Shown one piece after another: positions 18,043 to 26,280 of a stretch of DNA of 64,000 nt. The stretch is from Caenispirillum salinarum AK4. GTDB lineage: Bacteria > Pseudomonadota > Alphaproteobacteria > Rhodospirillales > Rhodospirillaceae. Location: assembly GCF_000315795.1 (NCBI RefSeq), contig NZ_ANHY01000006.1, positions 310,001 to 374,000 of the forward strand, given 5' to 3'. Positions within the stretch are counted from its first letter, which is position 1; the number at the start of each line of letters is the position of its first letter. The position numbers and the translations under genes were made by a program. The notes under the pieces were generated by a model that worked only from the letters and a program-made list of their open reading frames with translations, searched no databases and was not told where the DNA came from.

Positions 18043-18804
18043 TCACGCCCCCCGAATGATCTCCTCCAGCCGCTCCGCCCGGTCCGCCGGCGCAGGGTGG
18101 GTCGACAGGAAGGCGGGCTGGCCACCGCCCTGCCCGGCCATGCGGCGCCAGAGCTGCACGGCTGCGCGCGGGTCATAGCCGGCGTCCGTCATGAGCCGCA
18201 AGCCCAGGCGGTCGGCCTCCAGTTCGTGTTCCCGCGTGTATGGCAGCGTGAGGCCAACCTCCACGCCCAGCCCAAGCACGGCGGCAATTTCCCGCGCATA
18301 GGCGACGTCGCCGATATCAAGGAAGAATTCCACCGCCTCCAGCCCGAAATCCTTGGCGACGGCGGCGTTCATACGTTCCTGAGCGTGTTCCGCCAGATGA
18401 TGGCCGATTTCGTGCCCCACCACGGCGGCCAGTTGCGCCTCCGTCTGGGCAAAGCGCATCATGCCTTCGAACACGCCGATCTTGTTGCCCGGCAGGGCGA
18501 AGGCGTTGACGGCATCGCCCTGAAACACCTGCAACTCCCACGCCTGAGGATCTTCGCCCATGGCCCGCAGCATGCGCGTGCCGATAGTGTCCAGCACCTG
18601 ATGGAGGCGCGCCTGGTCGGACAGCGGCGTCTGCTCCTTGAGCTGCCGCCAGCTTACCAGGCCCATTTCCCGCACCGTTTCGTCGCTGACCAGATCAATG
18701 GGCCAATCGCCGTCATCACATCCCGCCAGCGGCAGCGCAGCCAGAGCCGCACCGCCCAGCGTAAGCACGCGGCGCCGGGACAGGAAGCCACAGCCACAGG
18801 TCAT
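18043..18804 (-). CDS. Periplasmic M48 metalloprotease lipoprotein (LoiP/BepA-like)
   Basis: A 253-residue zinc protease. The N-terminus has an arginine-rich leader LSRRRVLTLGGAA ending in the lipobox LAGC, so it is probably lipidated and periplasmic, possibly via Tat. The catalytic motif HEIGHH is mid-protein and the third ligand lies in EHELEADRLG. The tail STHPAPADRAERL is typical of LoiP/YcaL-type M48 proteins that act in outer-membrane quality control. There is no tetratricopeptide domain, unlike BepA. The open frame extends well upstream, but the ATG at 18804 is preceded by GAGAGG and begins the leader. The gene converges on uvrA and is divergent from an MFS gene. Confidence 0.8.
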   Translation of the reverse strand: MTCGCGFLSRRRVLTLGGAALAALPLAGCDDGDWPIDLVSDETVREMGLVSWRQLKEQTPLSDQARLHQVLDTIGTRMLRAMGEDPQAWELQVFQGDAVNAFALPGNKIGVFEGMMRFAQTEAQLAAVVGHEIGHHLAEHAQERMNAAVAKDFGLEAVEFFLDIGDVAYAREIAAVLGLGVEVGLTLPYTREHELEADRLGLRLMTDAGYDPRAAVQLWRRMAGQGGGQPAFLSTHPAPADRAERLEEIIRGA

Positions 18805-18979
18805 CCTCTTACCTCTCGTAGGGTTTTGCCATCGGGTAAGGTGATAACGCGACGGCCGCATGGCAAGCGCCTCGACATCGGAAAGTTTTCCGCATTCGCA
18901 ACGATTTCCATGGTTTACATGGCCGCCGGCCGATGCTTCGCTCTTGCTTGAAAAGACAGCCGGCGCCAGGAATCCCTGC

Positions 18980-20386
18980 ATGAGCGACACCGTCTCCGCC
19001 CCGCTCTCCTCCTCCACCGACACCGCGGCGGCGAGCGGGGGCGCGTCGCTTTTCCAGGCCGTGATGTTGTGCTGGGCGCTGCTGTTCGGCATGGGGCTGG
19101 TCATGCTGGGCACCGGCCTGCAGAGCACCCTGCTCGGCGTGCGGTCCATCCTGGAGGGCTTTCCGCCCGGCATCACCGGCATCATTCAGTCGGGATACTT
19201 CGCGGGCTTTGCCGTGGGATCGCTGTTCGCGCCCGGGCTGGTGGCGCGGGTCGGGCATGTGCGGGTGTTCGCCGCGCTGGCGTCCGTGGCGTCGATCGCC
19301 GTGCTGCTGCACACGCTCTACGTCGACCCCATCGTGTGGACGGCCATGCGCATCCTGACCGGCTTCTCCTTCGCCGGTCTGGTGGTGGTGGCGGAAAGCT
19401 GGCTCAACTACCAGAGCCAGAACGAGACGCGCGGCCAGATGCTGTCCATCTACATGGTGGTCTGCATGGCCGGCATGGGGGCGGGACCGCTGCTGCTGAA
19501 CGTCGCCGACCCCGGCGGCTTCGTTCTGTTCGTCGTGGTGTCCGTGCTGGTGTCGGCGGCCCTGGTGCCCATCCTGCTGACGGTCGGCGGGGCTCCGCCC
19601 TTCGAGGCGCCGGAAAAGATGCGGCTGCGGGAGCTGTACAAGCTGGCGCCGCTCGGCATGACGGGCATGGTGGCCGCCGGCATGTCCAACGGCGCCCTTG
19701 TCGGCGTTGCGGCCGTTTACGCGCAGGAGGCGGGCCTGTCGCGCTCGCTGGTGTCGATCTTCGTGTCGGTGGCGCTGATCGGCGTCGTGGTCGTCCAGTG
19801 GCCGGTGGGGCGCCTGTCGGACCGCTACGACCGCCGCAAGGTGATGACCGCCGTCACCCTGATGGCGGCCTGCGTCGCCGCCGTCGCGCTGGTTCTGGAG
19901 CCCGGTACCGTCCTCTCCCTGATCGCCGCCGCCGGCCTGGGCGGCCTGTCCTTCTCCATGTATTCCCTGGCCGTGGCGCAAACCAACGATCGGGTGCCGT
20001 TCAAGAAGATGGTCGGGGCCTCATCGACGCTGGTGCTCATGTCCGGGCTGGGCTCCACCGTCGGGACGCTGGCGGCCGGCTTCTCGGTGGATGCGCTGGG
20101 GCCCAACGGGTTCTTCCTCTACTTCGTGGTGGTCCATGTGGCGCTCGGTCTTTATGCGTCCTGGCGGATCGCCAAGCGCGACGCCGTGCCGACCGAGGAG
20201 CAGGCGCCGGCGGTCTACCTGGGCGGCTCCTACGCCACCAGCGCCGTCGCCACCGTGGCCGCCGTGGAGGTGGCCGAGGAAGCCTACGAGGAACAGCAGG
20301 CCGAAGCCGCCGCCGCCGAGGAGGCCGCTGCTGCCGAGGAAGTCGAAGACCGCCAGGACGCGACGGACGGCACCTCTGCCCCGTGA
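18980..20386 (+). CDS. MFS transporter (YcaD-like)
   Basis: A 468-residue major facilitator with 12 hydrophobic helices, most like the YcaD group: GFPPGITGIIQSGYFAG after helix 1-2, AESWLNYQ in the first half, and GRLSDRYDRRK between helices 8 and 9. The substrate is unknown. The C-terminal 45 residues are a cytoplasmic low-complexity tail of Glu and Ala (EEAAAAEEVEDRQD), unusual for the group. The ATG at 18980 has CAGGA upstream; the earlier in-frame codons are not needed for the fold. A strong terminator follows. Confidence 0.75.
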   Translation: MSDTVSAPLSSSTDTAAASGGASLFQAVMLCWALLFGMGLVMLGTGLQSTLLGVRSILEGFPPGITGIIQSGYFAGFAVGSLFAPGLVARVGHVRVFAALASVASIAVLLHTLYVDPIVWTAMRILTGFSFAGLVVVAESWLNYQSQNETRGQMLSIYMVVCMAGMGAGPLLLNVADPGGFVLFVVVSVLVSAALVPILLTVGGAPPFEAPEKMRLRELYKLAPLGMTGMVAAGMSNGALVGVAAVYAQEAGLSRSLVSIFVSVALIGVVVVQWPVGRLSDRYDRRKVMTAVTLMAACVAAVALVLEPGTVLSLIAAAGLGGLSFSMYSLAVAQTNDRVPFKKMVGASSTLVLMSGLGSTVGTLAAGFSVDALGPNGFFLYFVVVHVALGLYASWRIAKRDAVPTEEQAPAVYLGGSYATSAVATVAAVEVAEEAYEEQQAEAAAAEEAAAAEEVEDRQDATDGTSAP

Positions 20387-20392
20387 ACACGC

Positions 20393-20431
20393 GAAGGCCC
20401 GACCGAACGCACGTCCGGCCGGGCCTTCTTT
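20393..20431 (+). terminator. Rho-independent terminator after the MFS gene
   Basis: GAAGGCCCG (20393-20401) pairs with CGGGCCTTC (20420-20428), followed by TTTGTCTT. Confidence 0.75.
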
Positions 20432-20504
20432 GTCTTCGTCCGCTGGGCGGGGCGGTCCGGGAGACTGGGGGACTGTCGGACAGGACCGCGCGCCGCCCGG
20501 CGCC

Positions 20505-20921
20505 TCAGGACGCTTCCTGGGCCTGCTTCTCGCGGGTACGGTCGGGATCGGTGACGATGTCGTAGCGGTGCGTGGCGCTGTCGATCGTCTGGCTGGTCAG
20601 GCCGCGCCAGAAGTCGAGCGCCTGCTGCTTCTGGAACGGGCCGTAGACCTCGAACTCGCGGTCCGGCGCCATGTCGGTGAAGCTGGTGTCCTTGTACTCG
20701 CCGCCGACCACGTAGAACTGCTGGTCGGGCAGTTCGTCCTCGTTCTTGACCACGTAGCGGACCATGGCGTTGTCCACGGTCTGGCCGGTGATGGAGCGCC
20801 AGAAGTTGTGGGCCTCCAACTCGGTGAAGGGGCCGTGCTTTTCCAGCTCGGTGCCCGGCGCCGGCTTGGTGAAGCTGGTGTCGGCGTATTCGCCGCCGAT
20901 GACGTAGTAGGATTTCTTCAT
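20505..20921 (-). CDS. Tandem DUF4170 protein
   Basis: A 138-residue soluble protein made of two copies of the same module. Copy 1 begins YYVIGGEYADTSFT and has GPF, FWRSITGQTVDNAMVRY; copy 2 begins FYVVGGEYKDTSFT and has GPF, FWRGLTSQTIDSATHRY. The pattern (GGEY, D-x-SFT, GPF, FWR, TVD, RY) fits DUF4170, a small alphaproteobacterial domain usually seen once per protein. The biochemical function is unknown. The ATG at 20921 starts module 1 directly. The gene is downstream of the rhodanese on the same strand with a 115-bp gap containing a stem-loop. Confidence 0.75.
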   Translation of the reverse strand: MKKSYYVIGGEYADTSFTKPAPGTELEKHGPFTELEAHNFWRSITGQTVDNAMVRYVVKNEDELPDQQFYVVGGEYKDTSFTDMAPDREFEVYGPFQKQQALDFWRGLTSQTIDSATHRYDIVTDPDRTREKQAQEAS

Positions 20922-21012
20922 GACGCCCCGGTCTCCTCGATGACTGGCGATGAAACGACGGGGCCCTGTATAAGGCCTTCGGCCTTTTGTTGAAACCATG
21001 AACTTGACCCCG

Positions 21013-21035
21013 CCGCCGCCCGCCGCGGGCGGCGG
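21013..21035 (-). other. GC-rich stem-loop after the rhodanese gene
   Basis: CCGCCGCCC (21013-21021) pairs with GGGCGGCGG (21027-21035), starting one base after the rhodanese stop on the minus strand. There is no T-run, so it is more likely an mRNA-end or pausing structure than a complete terminator. Confidence 0.4.
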
Positions 21036-21036
21036 A

Positions 21037-21492
21037 TCAGCCGCGCTGGACGGGCAGGCCCTGGCGGTTCCACTTCATCATGCCGCCGGCCACCACCTGC
21101 ACGTTGCGCAGGCCCGCGCCCTTCAGCGTCCGCGCCGCCGAGGCCGCCCGGTTGGACGACTTGCACGCCAGGTAGACGGGCGTGTCGGCATAGGCCTTCA
21201 GGTCCTCGCTCAGGCTCTTGGCACGGCTGGTCAGCTGGGAGATGGGAAGGTTCAGCGCGCCGGGCACGTGGCCGAGCGCATCATTGAACTCGTGCGGCTC
21301 GCGCACGTCGATGACCAGCGCGTCCTCGCCCGAGTCCAGCCGCTTCTTGACCTCGCGCGGCGGTACGAACGGTGCCCCGGCGATCAGGCGCGGGACAACC
21401 TTGACCAGCAGCAGGGCGGCGAAGCCCGCCACAATGGCGGCCAGAACGTCGCTGCCGAAAAATTCACTGATACCGTCGAGAAACTGGTCCAT
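21037..21492 (-). CDS. Membrane-anchored rhodanese-like protein
   Basis: A 151-residue protein with one N-terminal transmembrane segment (VLAAIVAGFAALLLVKVV) and a single rhodanese domain. The domain shows VIDVREPHEF, HVPGALNLPI and the active-site Cys in YLACKSSNRA. The loop keeps the catalytic Cys and Arg of sulfurtransferases. Similar to YibN-type proteins. The ATG at 21492 is the first that keeps the anchor. The gene is divergent from trmFO. The sulfur donor and acceptor are unknown. Confidence 0.8.
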   Translation of the reverse strand: MDQFLDGISEFFGSDVLAAIVAGFAALLLVKVVPRLIAGAPFVPPREVKKRLDSGEDALVIDVREPHEFNDALGHVPGALNLPISQLTSRAKSLSEDLKAYADTPVYLACKSSNRAASAARTLKGAGLRNVQVVAGGMMKWNRQGLPVQRG

Positions 21493-21618
21493 TGCGGGCT
21501 CCGAAGCGATGGGCGGCGGTCCGGTTCGGACCGGCCGCGAAAGGCGCACATAGAATGGGGCCGCGCGCGCGCAAGTCAACGCTGGACAGCGCCCCGCGCA
21601 CCGACTACATGAGGCGCC

Positions 21619-23001
21619 ATGTCCGACATTCGCCCTGTTCATATCATCGGCGGCGGTCTCGCCGGGTCCGAGGCGGCGTGGCAACTGGCCCGCGCCGGCG
21701 TTCCCGTCGTGCTGCACGAGATGCGCCCGGTCCGCCGCACCGACGCCCACCAGACCGACGGCCTGGCGGAGCTGGTGTGCTCCAACTCCTTCCGGTCCGA
21801 CGACGACGACTACAACGCCGTCGGCCTGCTGCACTGGGAGATGCGCCGCGCCGGCTCCCTGATCCTGCGCTGCGCCGATGCCTGCGCCGTGCCCGCCGGC
21901 GGGGCGCTCGCGGTTGATCGCGAGGGCTTTTCCCAGGCCGTTCAGTCGGCCCTGGAGGCGCACCCGCTGGTGACCATAGAACGCGGCGAAGTCGCGGGCC
22001 TTCCGCCCGAGGACTGGGACAGCGTCATTATCGCCACCGGTCCGCTGACCAGCGCGCCGCTGGCCGAGGCCATTGCCGCGCTGACCGGCGAGGACAGCCT
22101 GGCGTTCTTCGATGCCATTGCGCCCATCGTCTACAAGGACAGCATCGACTTCGACACGGCGTGGTTCCAGTCGCGCTACGACAAGGGCACGGGCACCGAC
22201 TACATCAACTGCCCCATGAGCCGGGAGCAGTACGACGCCTTTCTCGACGCCCTGCTGGCCGCCGAGAAGACCGAGTTCAAGGAGTGGGAGGGCACACCCT
22301 ACTTCGAGGGCTGCCTGCCCATCGAGGTGATGGCCGAGCGCGGGCGCCAGACGCTCACCTACGGCCCCATGAAGCCCATCGGCCTGACCAACCCGCACAA
22401 CCCGACGGTCAAGCCGTATGCGGTGGTTCAGCTGCGCCAGGACAACGCGCTGGGCACGCTCTACAACATGGTCGGCTTCCAGACCAAGCTGAAGTGGGGC
22501 GAGCAGAAGCACATCTTCCGCATGATCCCCGGCCTGGAAAACGCCGAGTTCGCGCGGCTGGGCGGTATCCACCGCAACACCTTCCTCAACAGCCCGCGCC
22601 TGCTTGACGACCGGCAGCGGCTGAAGGCCATGCCGCGCCTGCGTTTCGCGGGCCAGATCTCGGGCTGCGAGGGCTATGTCGAGAGCGCCTCGATGGGCCT
22701 GGTGGCCGGCCGCTTCGCCGCTGCCGAGCGTCTGGGGCTTGAGCAGGGGCCGCCGCCGGTCACGACCGGCATGGGGGCACTGCTCAACCACATCACCGGC
22801 GGCGCGGAGGCGGACACGTTCCAGCCCATGAACGTGAACTTCGGGCTTCTGCCGGACATCCTGCGGAACCCCGAAACGGGCCGGAAGATCAAGGGGCGCG
22901 ATCGCAAGGCGGCCTATACGGCACGCGCCAAGAAGGACTTCACGGATTGGCTGGCGGCCTCGGCCCTGCCCGTTCCGGGCGACGACAACCAGGCCGCCTG
23001 A
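21619..23001 (+). CDS. trmFO: tRNA (uracil-54-C5)-methyltransferase, folate/FAD-dependent
   Basis: A 460-residue TrmFO (formerly Gid). It methylates U54 in the tRNA T-loop using methylene-tetrahydrofolate and FADH2. The FAD site [17 protein letters not shown] is at the N-terminus; CSNSFRSDD and NCPMSREQY carry the conserved cysteines of the family, and [12 protein letters not shown] near the C-terminus is diagnostic. It is a single gene with its own hairpin downstream. Confidence 0.95.
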   Translation: MSDIRPVHIIGGGLAGSEAAWQLARAGVPVVLHEMRPVRRTDAHQTDGLAELVCSNSFRSDDDDYNAVGLLHWEMRRAGSLILRCADACAVPAGGALAVDREGFSQAVQSALEAHPLVTIERGEVAGLPPEDWDSVIIATGPLTSAPLAEAIAALTGEDSLAFFDAIAPIVYKDSIDFDTAWFQSRYDKGTGTDYINCPMSREQYDAFLDALLAAEKTEFKEWEGTPYFEGCLPIEVMAERGRQTLTYGPMKPIGLTNPHNPTVKPYAVVQLRQDNALGTLYNMVGFQTKLKWGEQKHIFRMIPGLENAEFARLGGIHRNTFLNSPRLLDDRQRLKAMPRLRFAGQISGCEGYVESASMGLVAGRFAAAERLGLEQGPPPVTTGMGALLNHITGGAEADTFQPMNVNFGLLPDILRNPETGRKIKGRDRKAAYTARAKKDFTDWLAASALPVPGDDNQAA

Positions 23002-23032
23002 CCCATCCGATCAAAACCACGCCCGGAAACGA

Positions 23033-23064
23033 ACGACGCCCCCGACCAGGATCGGGGGCGTCGT
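23033..23064. terminator. Bidirectional stem-loop between trmFO and the small membrane gene
   Basis: Thirteen-bp perfect inverted repeat ACGACGCCCCCGA / TCGGGGGCGTCGT with a 6-base loop in the 90-bp gap between converging genes. On the minus side it is followed by TCGTTTCC. Confidence 0.65.
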
Positions 23065-23091
23065 CGCATCGGGAAACGTGGTGGGGGACCG

Positions 23092-23283
23092 TCAGTGGAG
23101 GCTGCGCAGCCGGTAGCCGTCGTCATCCGTCTCGAACAGTTCACCCTCCAGGGCCGTGTGTGCCTCGGCGCTGCCGGACTGCCAGCCACCCAGGCCCATC
23201 AGGCCGTGGAACATGAGACTGACGGCGATCACCCACGCTACGGCGGCCAGGTGCTGGCCGAAAGTCGCATTTCTGGGAGTCAT
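23092..23283 (-). CDS. Small single-pass membrane protein, unknown
   Basis: A 63-residue protein with one hydrophobic segment (LAAVAWVIAVSLMFHGLMGL) and an acidic-basic tail (FETDDDGYRLRSLH). I do not recognise it. It is probably real: GGAGGG lies just before the ATG and a good promoter is placed 70-100 bases upstream on the same strand. It converges on trmFO with a strong hairpin between them. Confidence 0.55.
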   Translation of the reverse strand: MTPRNATFGQHLAAVAWVIAVSLMFHGLMGLGGWQSGSAEAHTALEGELFETDDDGYRLRSLH

Positions 23284-23355
23284 TTCGCCCTCCGTCCCTC
23301 GGGATCGGTCTCATCCGGAACGGGAACACGTCCCGTCGTTTAGGCCCACGCTGTT

Positions 23356-23384
23356 AAAGTACGCCCGCAGCGAATCGGAATCAA
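23356..23384 (-). promoter_or_regulatory. Predicted promoter of the small membrane gene
   Basis: Minus strand: -35 TTGATT (23379-23384), 17-base spacer, -10 TACTTT (23356-23361). It is the best promoter-like site in the 259-bp gap 23284-23542, which otherwise holds no gene. Confidence 0.4.
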
Positions 23385-23542
23385 GTCCCTGATTTACCGC
23401 CAAATGCGGCTTAACCGGTAGGCGTAGATGCCACCGGACGACTCGTGGTCTTAGGACTCGGCATAAGACCGATATAACGGGGTGCGCCCTACCCTCCGCC
23501 ACCACATGATGCGGCGGAACCCCGGCGACACATTGGCAAGCC

Positions 23543-24412
23543 CTAGTACCGGCTCAGGAATGCCGCCGCGGTCAAACGGAGTGGCCGGACGTCGACGCGG
23601 CCCAGGTCGGGGTGGTACACGTTCCAGCCCAGCCGTTGCAAGCGCTTTAGATAACCATCGGCAAGAACGGCGGGCAAAAGCGCCGGAAGTGCGGCCCGAC
23701 TCACCCTCCCGCGCAGGCCGCGCGCCTCGGCCAGACGCGCCCGCGCCGCGCCCGCCAGGTCAGCGGCGACCGCAGCGACGGCGTCGTGCGGCTTGCCGGC
23801 CGCCACCACGTACCCGTCGATTCCGCGGCCCGTCAGTTCCGCCGCGGGCAGGTAAACCCGGTTCTGGGCGGCGTGGAAGGGCACGGCGCGCAACAGGCCG
23901 GTGATCGCCCAGGCGGTACCGACCGCATCCGCCGCCGCCAGCGTCTCCTCGTCTCCTGCGCCCAGGATGCAGGCGGCAAGGCGCTGGACGCTGCCACCGG
24001 TGCCGCGGGCATAGGCCAGGAAGGCCTCGCGGTCATCGGGCGGCTGGTCATCCATATCCCGCTCACGCGCCTCCAGCAGTGTGTCAAAGGGCTCGCGCGG
24101 CAGGTTGCGGCGCCGGATCGCCCCGATCAGCGCTTCTGCCGTCGGATGGGTCGGCGGCGGCGTGCCCTTCTCGAAGACGCCCTCCAGCAGGTCGCGCCAG
24201 AACTGCAGGCGCATGAGGCCCATCATGGGCTCGCTCACCTTTTCCCGAATGCCCGCCACATCGGCATTGAAGGCATACAGCGCAAAAAGGTCCTCGCGGC
24301 GGTCCTCGGGCGCGAAGAGGGCCGTCATGAAGCGGTCGCGATCCTGGCGACGCACCTCTTCTCCCATCATGGACAGGTCGGGGGTGCGCGGCTGTCGGGC
24401 GCTGTCGGGCAT
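23543..24412 (-). CDS. Squalene/phytoene synthase-fold protein, NDUFAF6-like
   Basis: A 289-residue protein of the all-helical squalene/phytoene synthase fold. The stretch LYAFNADVAGIREKVSEP and MRLQFWRDLLEGV match the alphaproteobacterial relatives of mitochondrial complex I assembly factor NDUFAF6, not a true synthase: the first Asp-rich motif is NADVAGIRE instead of DDxxD. A role in respiratory complex I assembly is inferred from the mitochondrial relative. It is divergent from hpnC, whose product has the same fold with intact motifs, so mis-annotation as a squalene synthase is likely. Confidence 0.7.
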   Translation of the reverse strand: MPDSARQPRTPDLSMMGEEVRRQDRDRFMTALFAPEDRREDLFALYAFNADVAGIREKVSEPMMGLMRLQFWRDLLEGVFEKGTPPPTHPTAEALIGAIRRRNLPREPFDTLLEARERDMDDQPPDDREAFLAYARGTGGSVQRLAACILGAGDEETLAAADAVGTAWAITGLLRAVPFHAAQNRVYLPAAELTGRGIDGYVVAAGKPHDAVAAVAADLAGAARARLAEARGLRGRVSRAALPALLPAVLADGYLKRLQRLGWNVYHPDLGRVDVRPLRLTAAAFLSRY

Positions 24413-24514
24413 CTGGGTCCTTTCCGGTTGCGCGGGTTGCCGGTCGGCATCGTTTGGCGCGACGCGGCGTGCTGTGCCATATATAGGGTTCGTATCGCTG
24501 AGAAAAGGCGTGCC

Positions 24515-25411
24515 ATGTCAGGCTCCACCGCCTCCGTGCCGGACGCCGCACCGGGGCCGGAGATCACCGACGCCGTTCGTGCGGCGCTGTCCGGCAAGGG
24601 AATGGGCGACGAGAACTTCCCCGTCGCGTCGGTCCTGCTGGCCCGGCGGCACCGGCCGGTGGTCGCCGCCTACTACCGCTTTGCCCGCACCGCCGACGAC
24701 GTGGCGGACTCCGAAACGCTGACGCCGGACGTCAAGGTGGCCGCCCTGGACGTCATGCAGGCGGTGCTGGAAGGGCGCGAAGACCCGGCCCTGTCGCCCG
24801 AGGCCGCGGCGCTGCGGCCGATGCTGCAGGAGCGGCGGGTGCCGCTGCGGGTGGCGAGCGACCTGTTGATTGCGTTTCGCGGCGACTCCCGCGGACTGAC
24901 CTGCCGCACCTGGGACGACCTGATCGCCTACTGCGAGAACTCCGCCAATCCGGTGGGGCGCTTCCTGCTGCGCCTGCACGGCGCCCCTGCCGCCGCGGAC
25001 CGGCCGTCGGATGCCCTGTGCACGGCGTTGCAGATCCTCAACCACCTGCAGGACCTGCGCGAGGACTGGACGCGCCTGCACCGCCTCTATCTGCCGCTGG
25101 AGTGGATCGAGGCCGCGGGCGGCCACGCAGAGGATCTGGCCCGCGTGCCCACGCCGGAACTGTTCCGGCCGCTAATCCTGGAGGCGCTGGACCGCACCGA
25201 CCCGCTGATCGCCGAGGCCGACCGTCTGCCCGTCCATATCGGCGAGCGTGGCTTGACCATGCAGTCTCGCATGGTGGTGGAACTGGCGAAGCGTCTGTCC
25301 TCACGCCTGCGCGCCGATGCGCCCGAGACCGAGGACACCAAGGCCAGCCGCACCGATTGGGCCGCCGCTGCCCTGCGCGGCGCCTGGAGCGGGCTGGGAG
25401 GCCGGCCATGA
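24515..25411 (+). CDS. hpnC: Squalene biosynthesis protein HpnC
   Basis: A 298-residue prenyl-transferase-fold enzyme; HpnC converts presqualene diphosphate to hydroxysqualene. Both Asp-rich motifs are intact: FARTADDVADSETL near residue 55 and NHLQDLREDW in the second half, and the CENSANPVGRFLLRLHG stretch is typical. The in-frame extension upstream is discarded; the ATG at 24515 has GAGAAAAGG in front and gives normal length. First gene of hpnCDE, with ATGA overlaps to both following genes. Confidence 0.92.
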   Translation: MSGSTASVPDAAPGPEITDAVRAALSGKGMGDENFPVASVLLARRHRPVVAAYYRFARTADDVADSETLTPDVKVAALDVMQAVLEGREDPALSPEAAALRPMLQERRVPLRVASDLLIAFRGDSRGLTCRTWDDLIAYCENSANPVGRFLLRLHGAPAAADRPSDALCTALQILNHLQDLREDWTRLHRLYLPLEWIEAAGGHAEDLARVPTPELFRPLILEALDRTDPLIAEADRLPVHIGERGLTMQSRMVVELAKRLSSRLRADAPETEDTKASRTDWAAAALRGAWSGLGGRP

Positions 25412-26280
25412 GCGCCACCACCACCGCGGCTCGTCCGGGCACGGCCGGGGCAGGCGCCTTCACGTCCATCGGACGGCTCGACGCCCTGGACTGGGCCCTG
25501 CCGCTGGTGCCGCGCGACCGGCGCGGGGCGGCGCGCGCGGTTCTGGCGTTCCGGGCCGAGGTACAGGCGGTCGCCGACGGAGCGGCTCCCCGCCCTGAAA
25601 AGCGCGGCCGGCTGGCGGCGTGGCGTCTGGAACTTGATGCGCTGGAAGCAGGGCTCCCGGCCACGCCGGTGACCATCGCGCTGCAACAGCCGCTCCACCG
25701 TCACCGCCTGCCGAGGACGGAACTGGAAAACCTTGTATTGGCCGCCGACATGGACGCGGGCGGCGTCATGGTGGCGCCGCCGCAGTGCGACCTGCGGCTA
25801 TACACCAGGCGCTCGGGCGGGGCCCTGATCATCCTGCTGGCGGCCGTCCTGGGCGACACCAGCCACGCCGCCGGCTGCTTCGGCCTGGCGCTCGGCGAGG
25901 CCATGCGCCTGACGACGCTGCTGCGCGACCTGGGTCCGGCCGCCCGTGCCGGGCGCCTCTGCCTGCCGCGCGAATCCCTGGCGGAAGCGGGGATCGTCGC
26001 CGCCAGCACAGCCGAGGTGCTGGACCATCCCGCCCTTGACGCAGCCTGCGCGCCCGTGGCCGCAACCGCATCCGAACGCTTTGCAGACGCGCGCCTCATG
26101 CTGCCCGAGGTGGCGCTGCCCGCCCGCCCCTTCCTGCGGGCTGTGCTGGAAGCTCACGAGGACCTGCTGGAGACCCTTCACGCGCGCGGCCGCGGCGCGG
26201 CTGTCCAACCGCCGCCGTCGCCCGGTCGGGTGGCCCTGGCCGCCCGTGTGTTGCGCCATCGGTTCCGCGGCGCCGCATGA
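25408..26280 (+). CDS. hpnD: HpnD-like protein with degenerate active site
   Basis: A 290-residue protein in the HpnD position of hpnCDE. HpnD normally joins two farnesyl diphosphates into presqualene diphosphate using two Asp-rich motifs. Here the first motif, normally VDDxAD(E), reads VQAVADG, and the second, normally LRDxxED followed by GRLYLP, reads LRDLGPAARAGRLCLP. The flanking family pattern is retained (APRPEKR, LCLPRESLAEAGI, AACAPV), so it is an HpnD homologue by descent. It may be catalytically dead and act as a partner of HpnC. Start overlaps the hpnC stop (ATGA). Confidence 0.8.
   Translation: MSATTTAARPGTAGAGAFTSIGRLDALDWALPLVPRDRRGAARAVLAFRAEVQAVADGAAPRPEKRGRLAAWRLELDALEAGLPATPVTIALQQPLHRHRLPRTELENLVLAADMDAGGVMVAPPQCDLRLYTRRSGGALIILLAAVLGDTSHAAGCFGLALGEAMRLTTLLRDLGPAARAGRLCLPRESLAEAGIVAASTAEVLDHPALDAACAPVAATASERFADARLMLPEVALPARPFLRAVLEAHEDLLETLHARGRGAAVQPPPSPGRVALAARVLRHRFRGAA

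Noticed and set aside
15257-18046. A 929-codon minus-strand frame opposite uvrA
   Set aside because: Its start region translates the REP doublet and the rest is uvrA antisense; no recognisable domain.
23543-24412. Calling the minus-strand gene a phytoene/squalene synthase
   Set aside because: It lacks the DDxxD motif and has NDUFAF6-type stretches instead.
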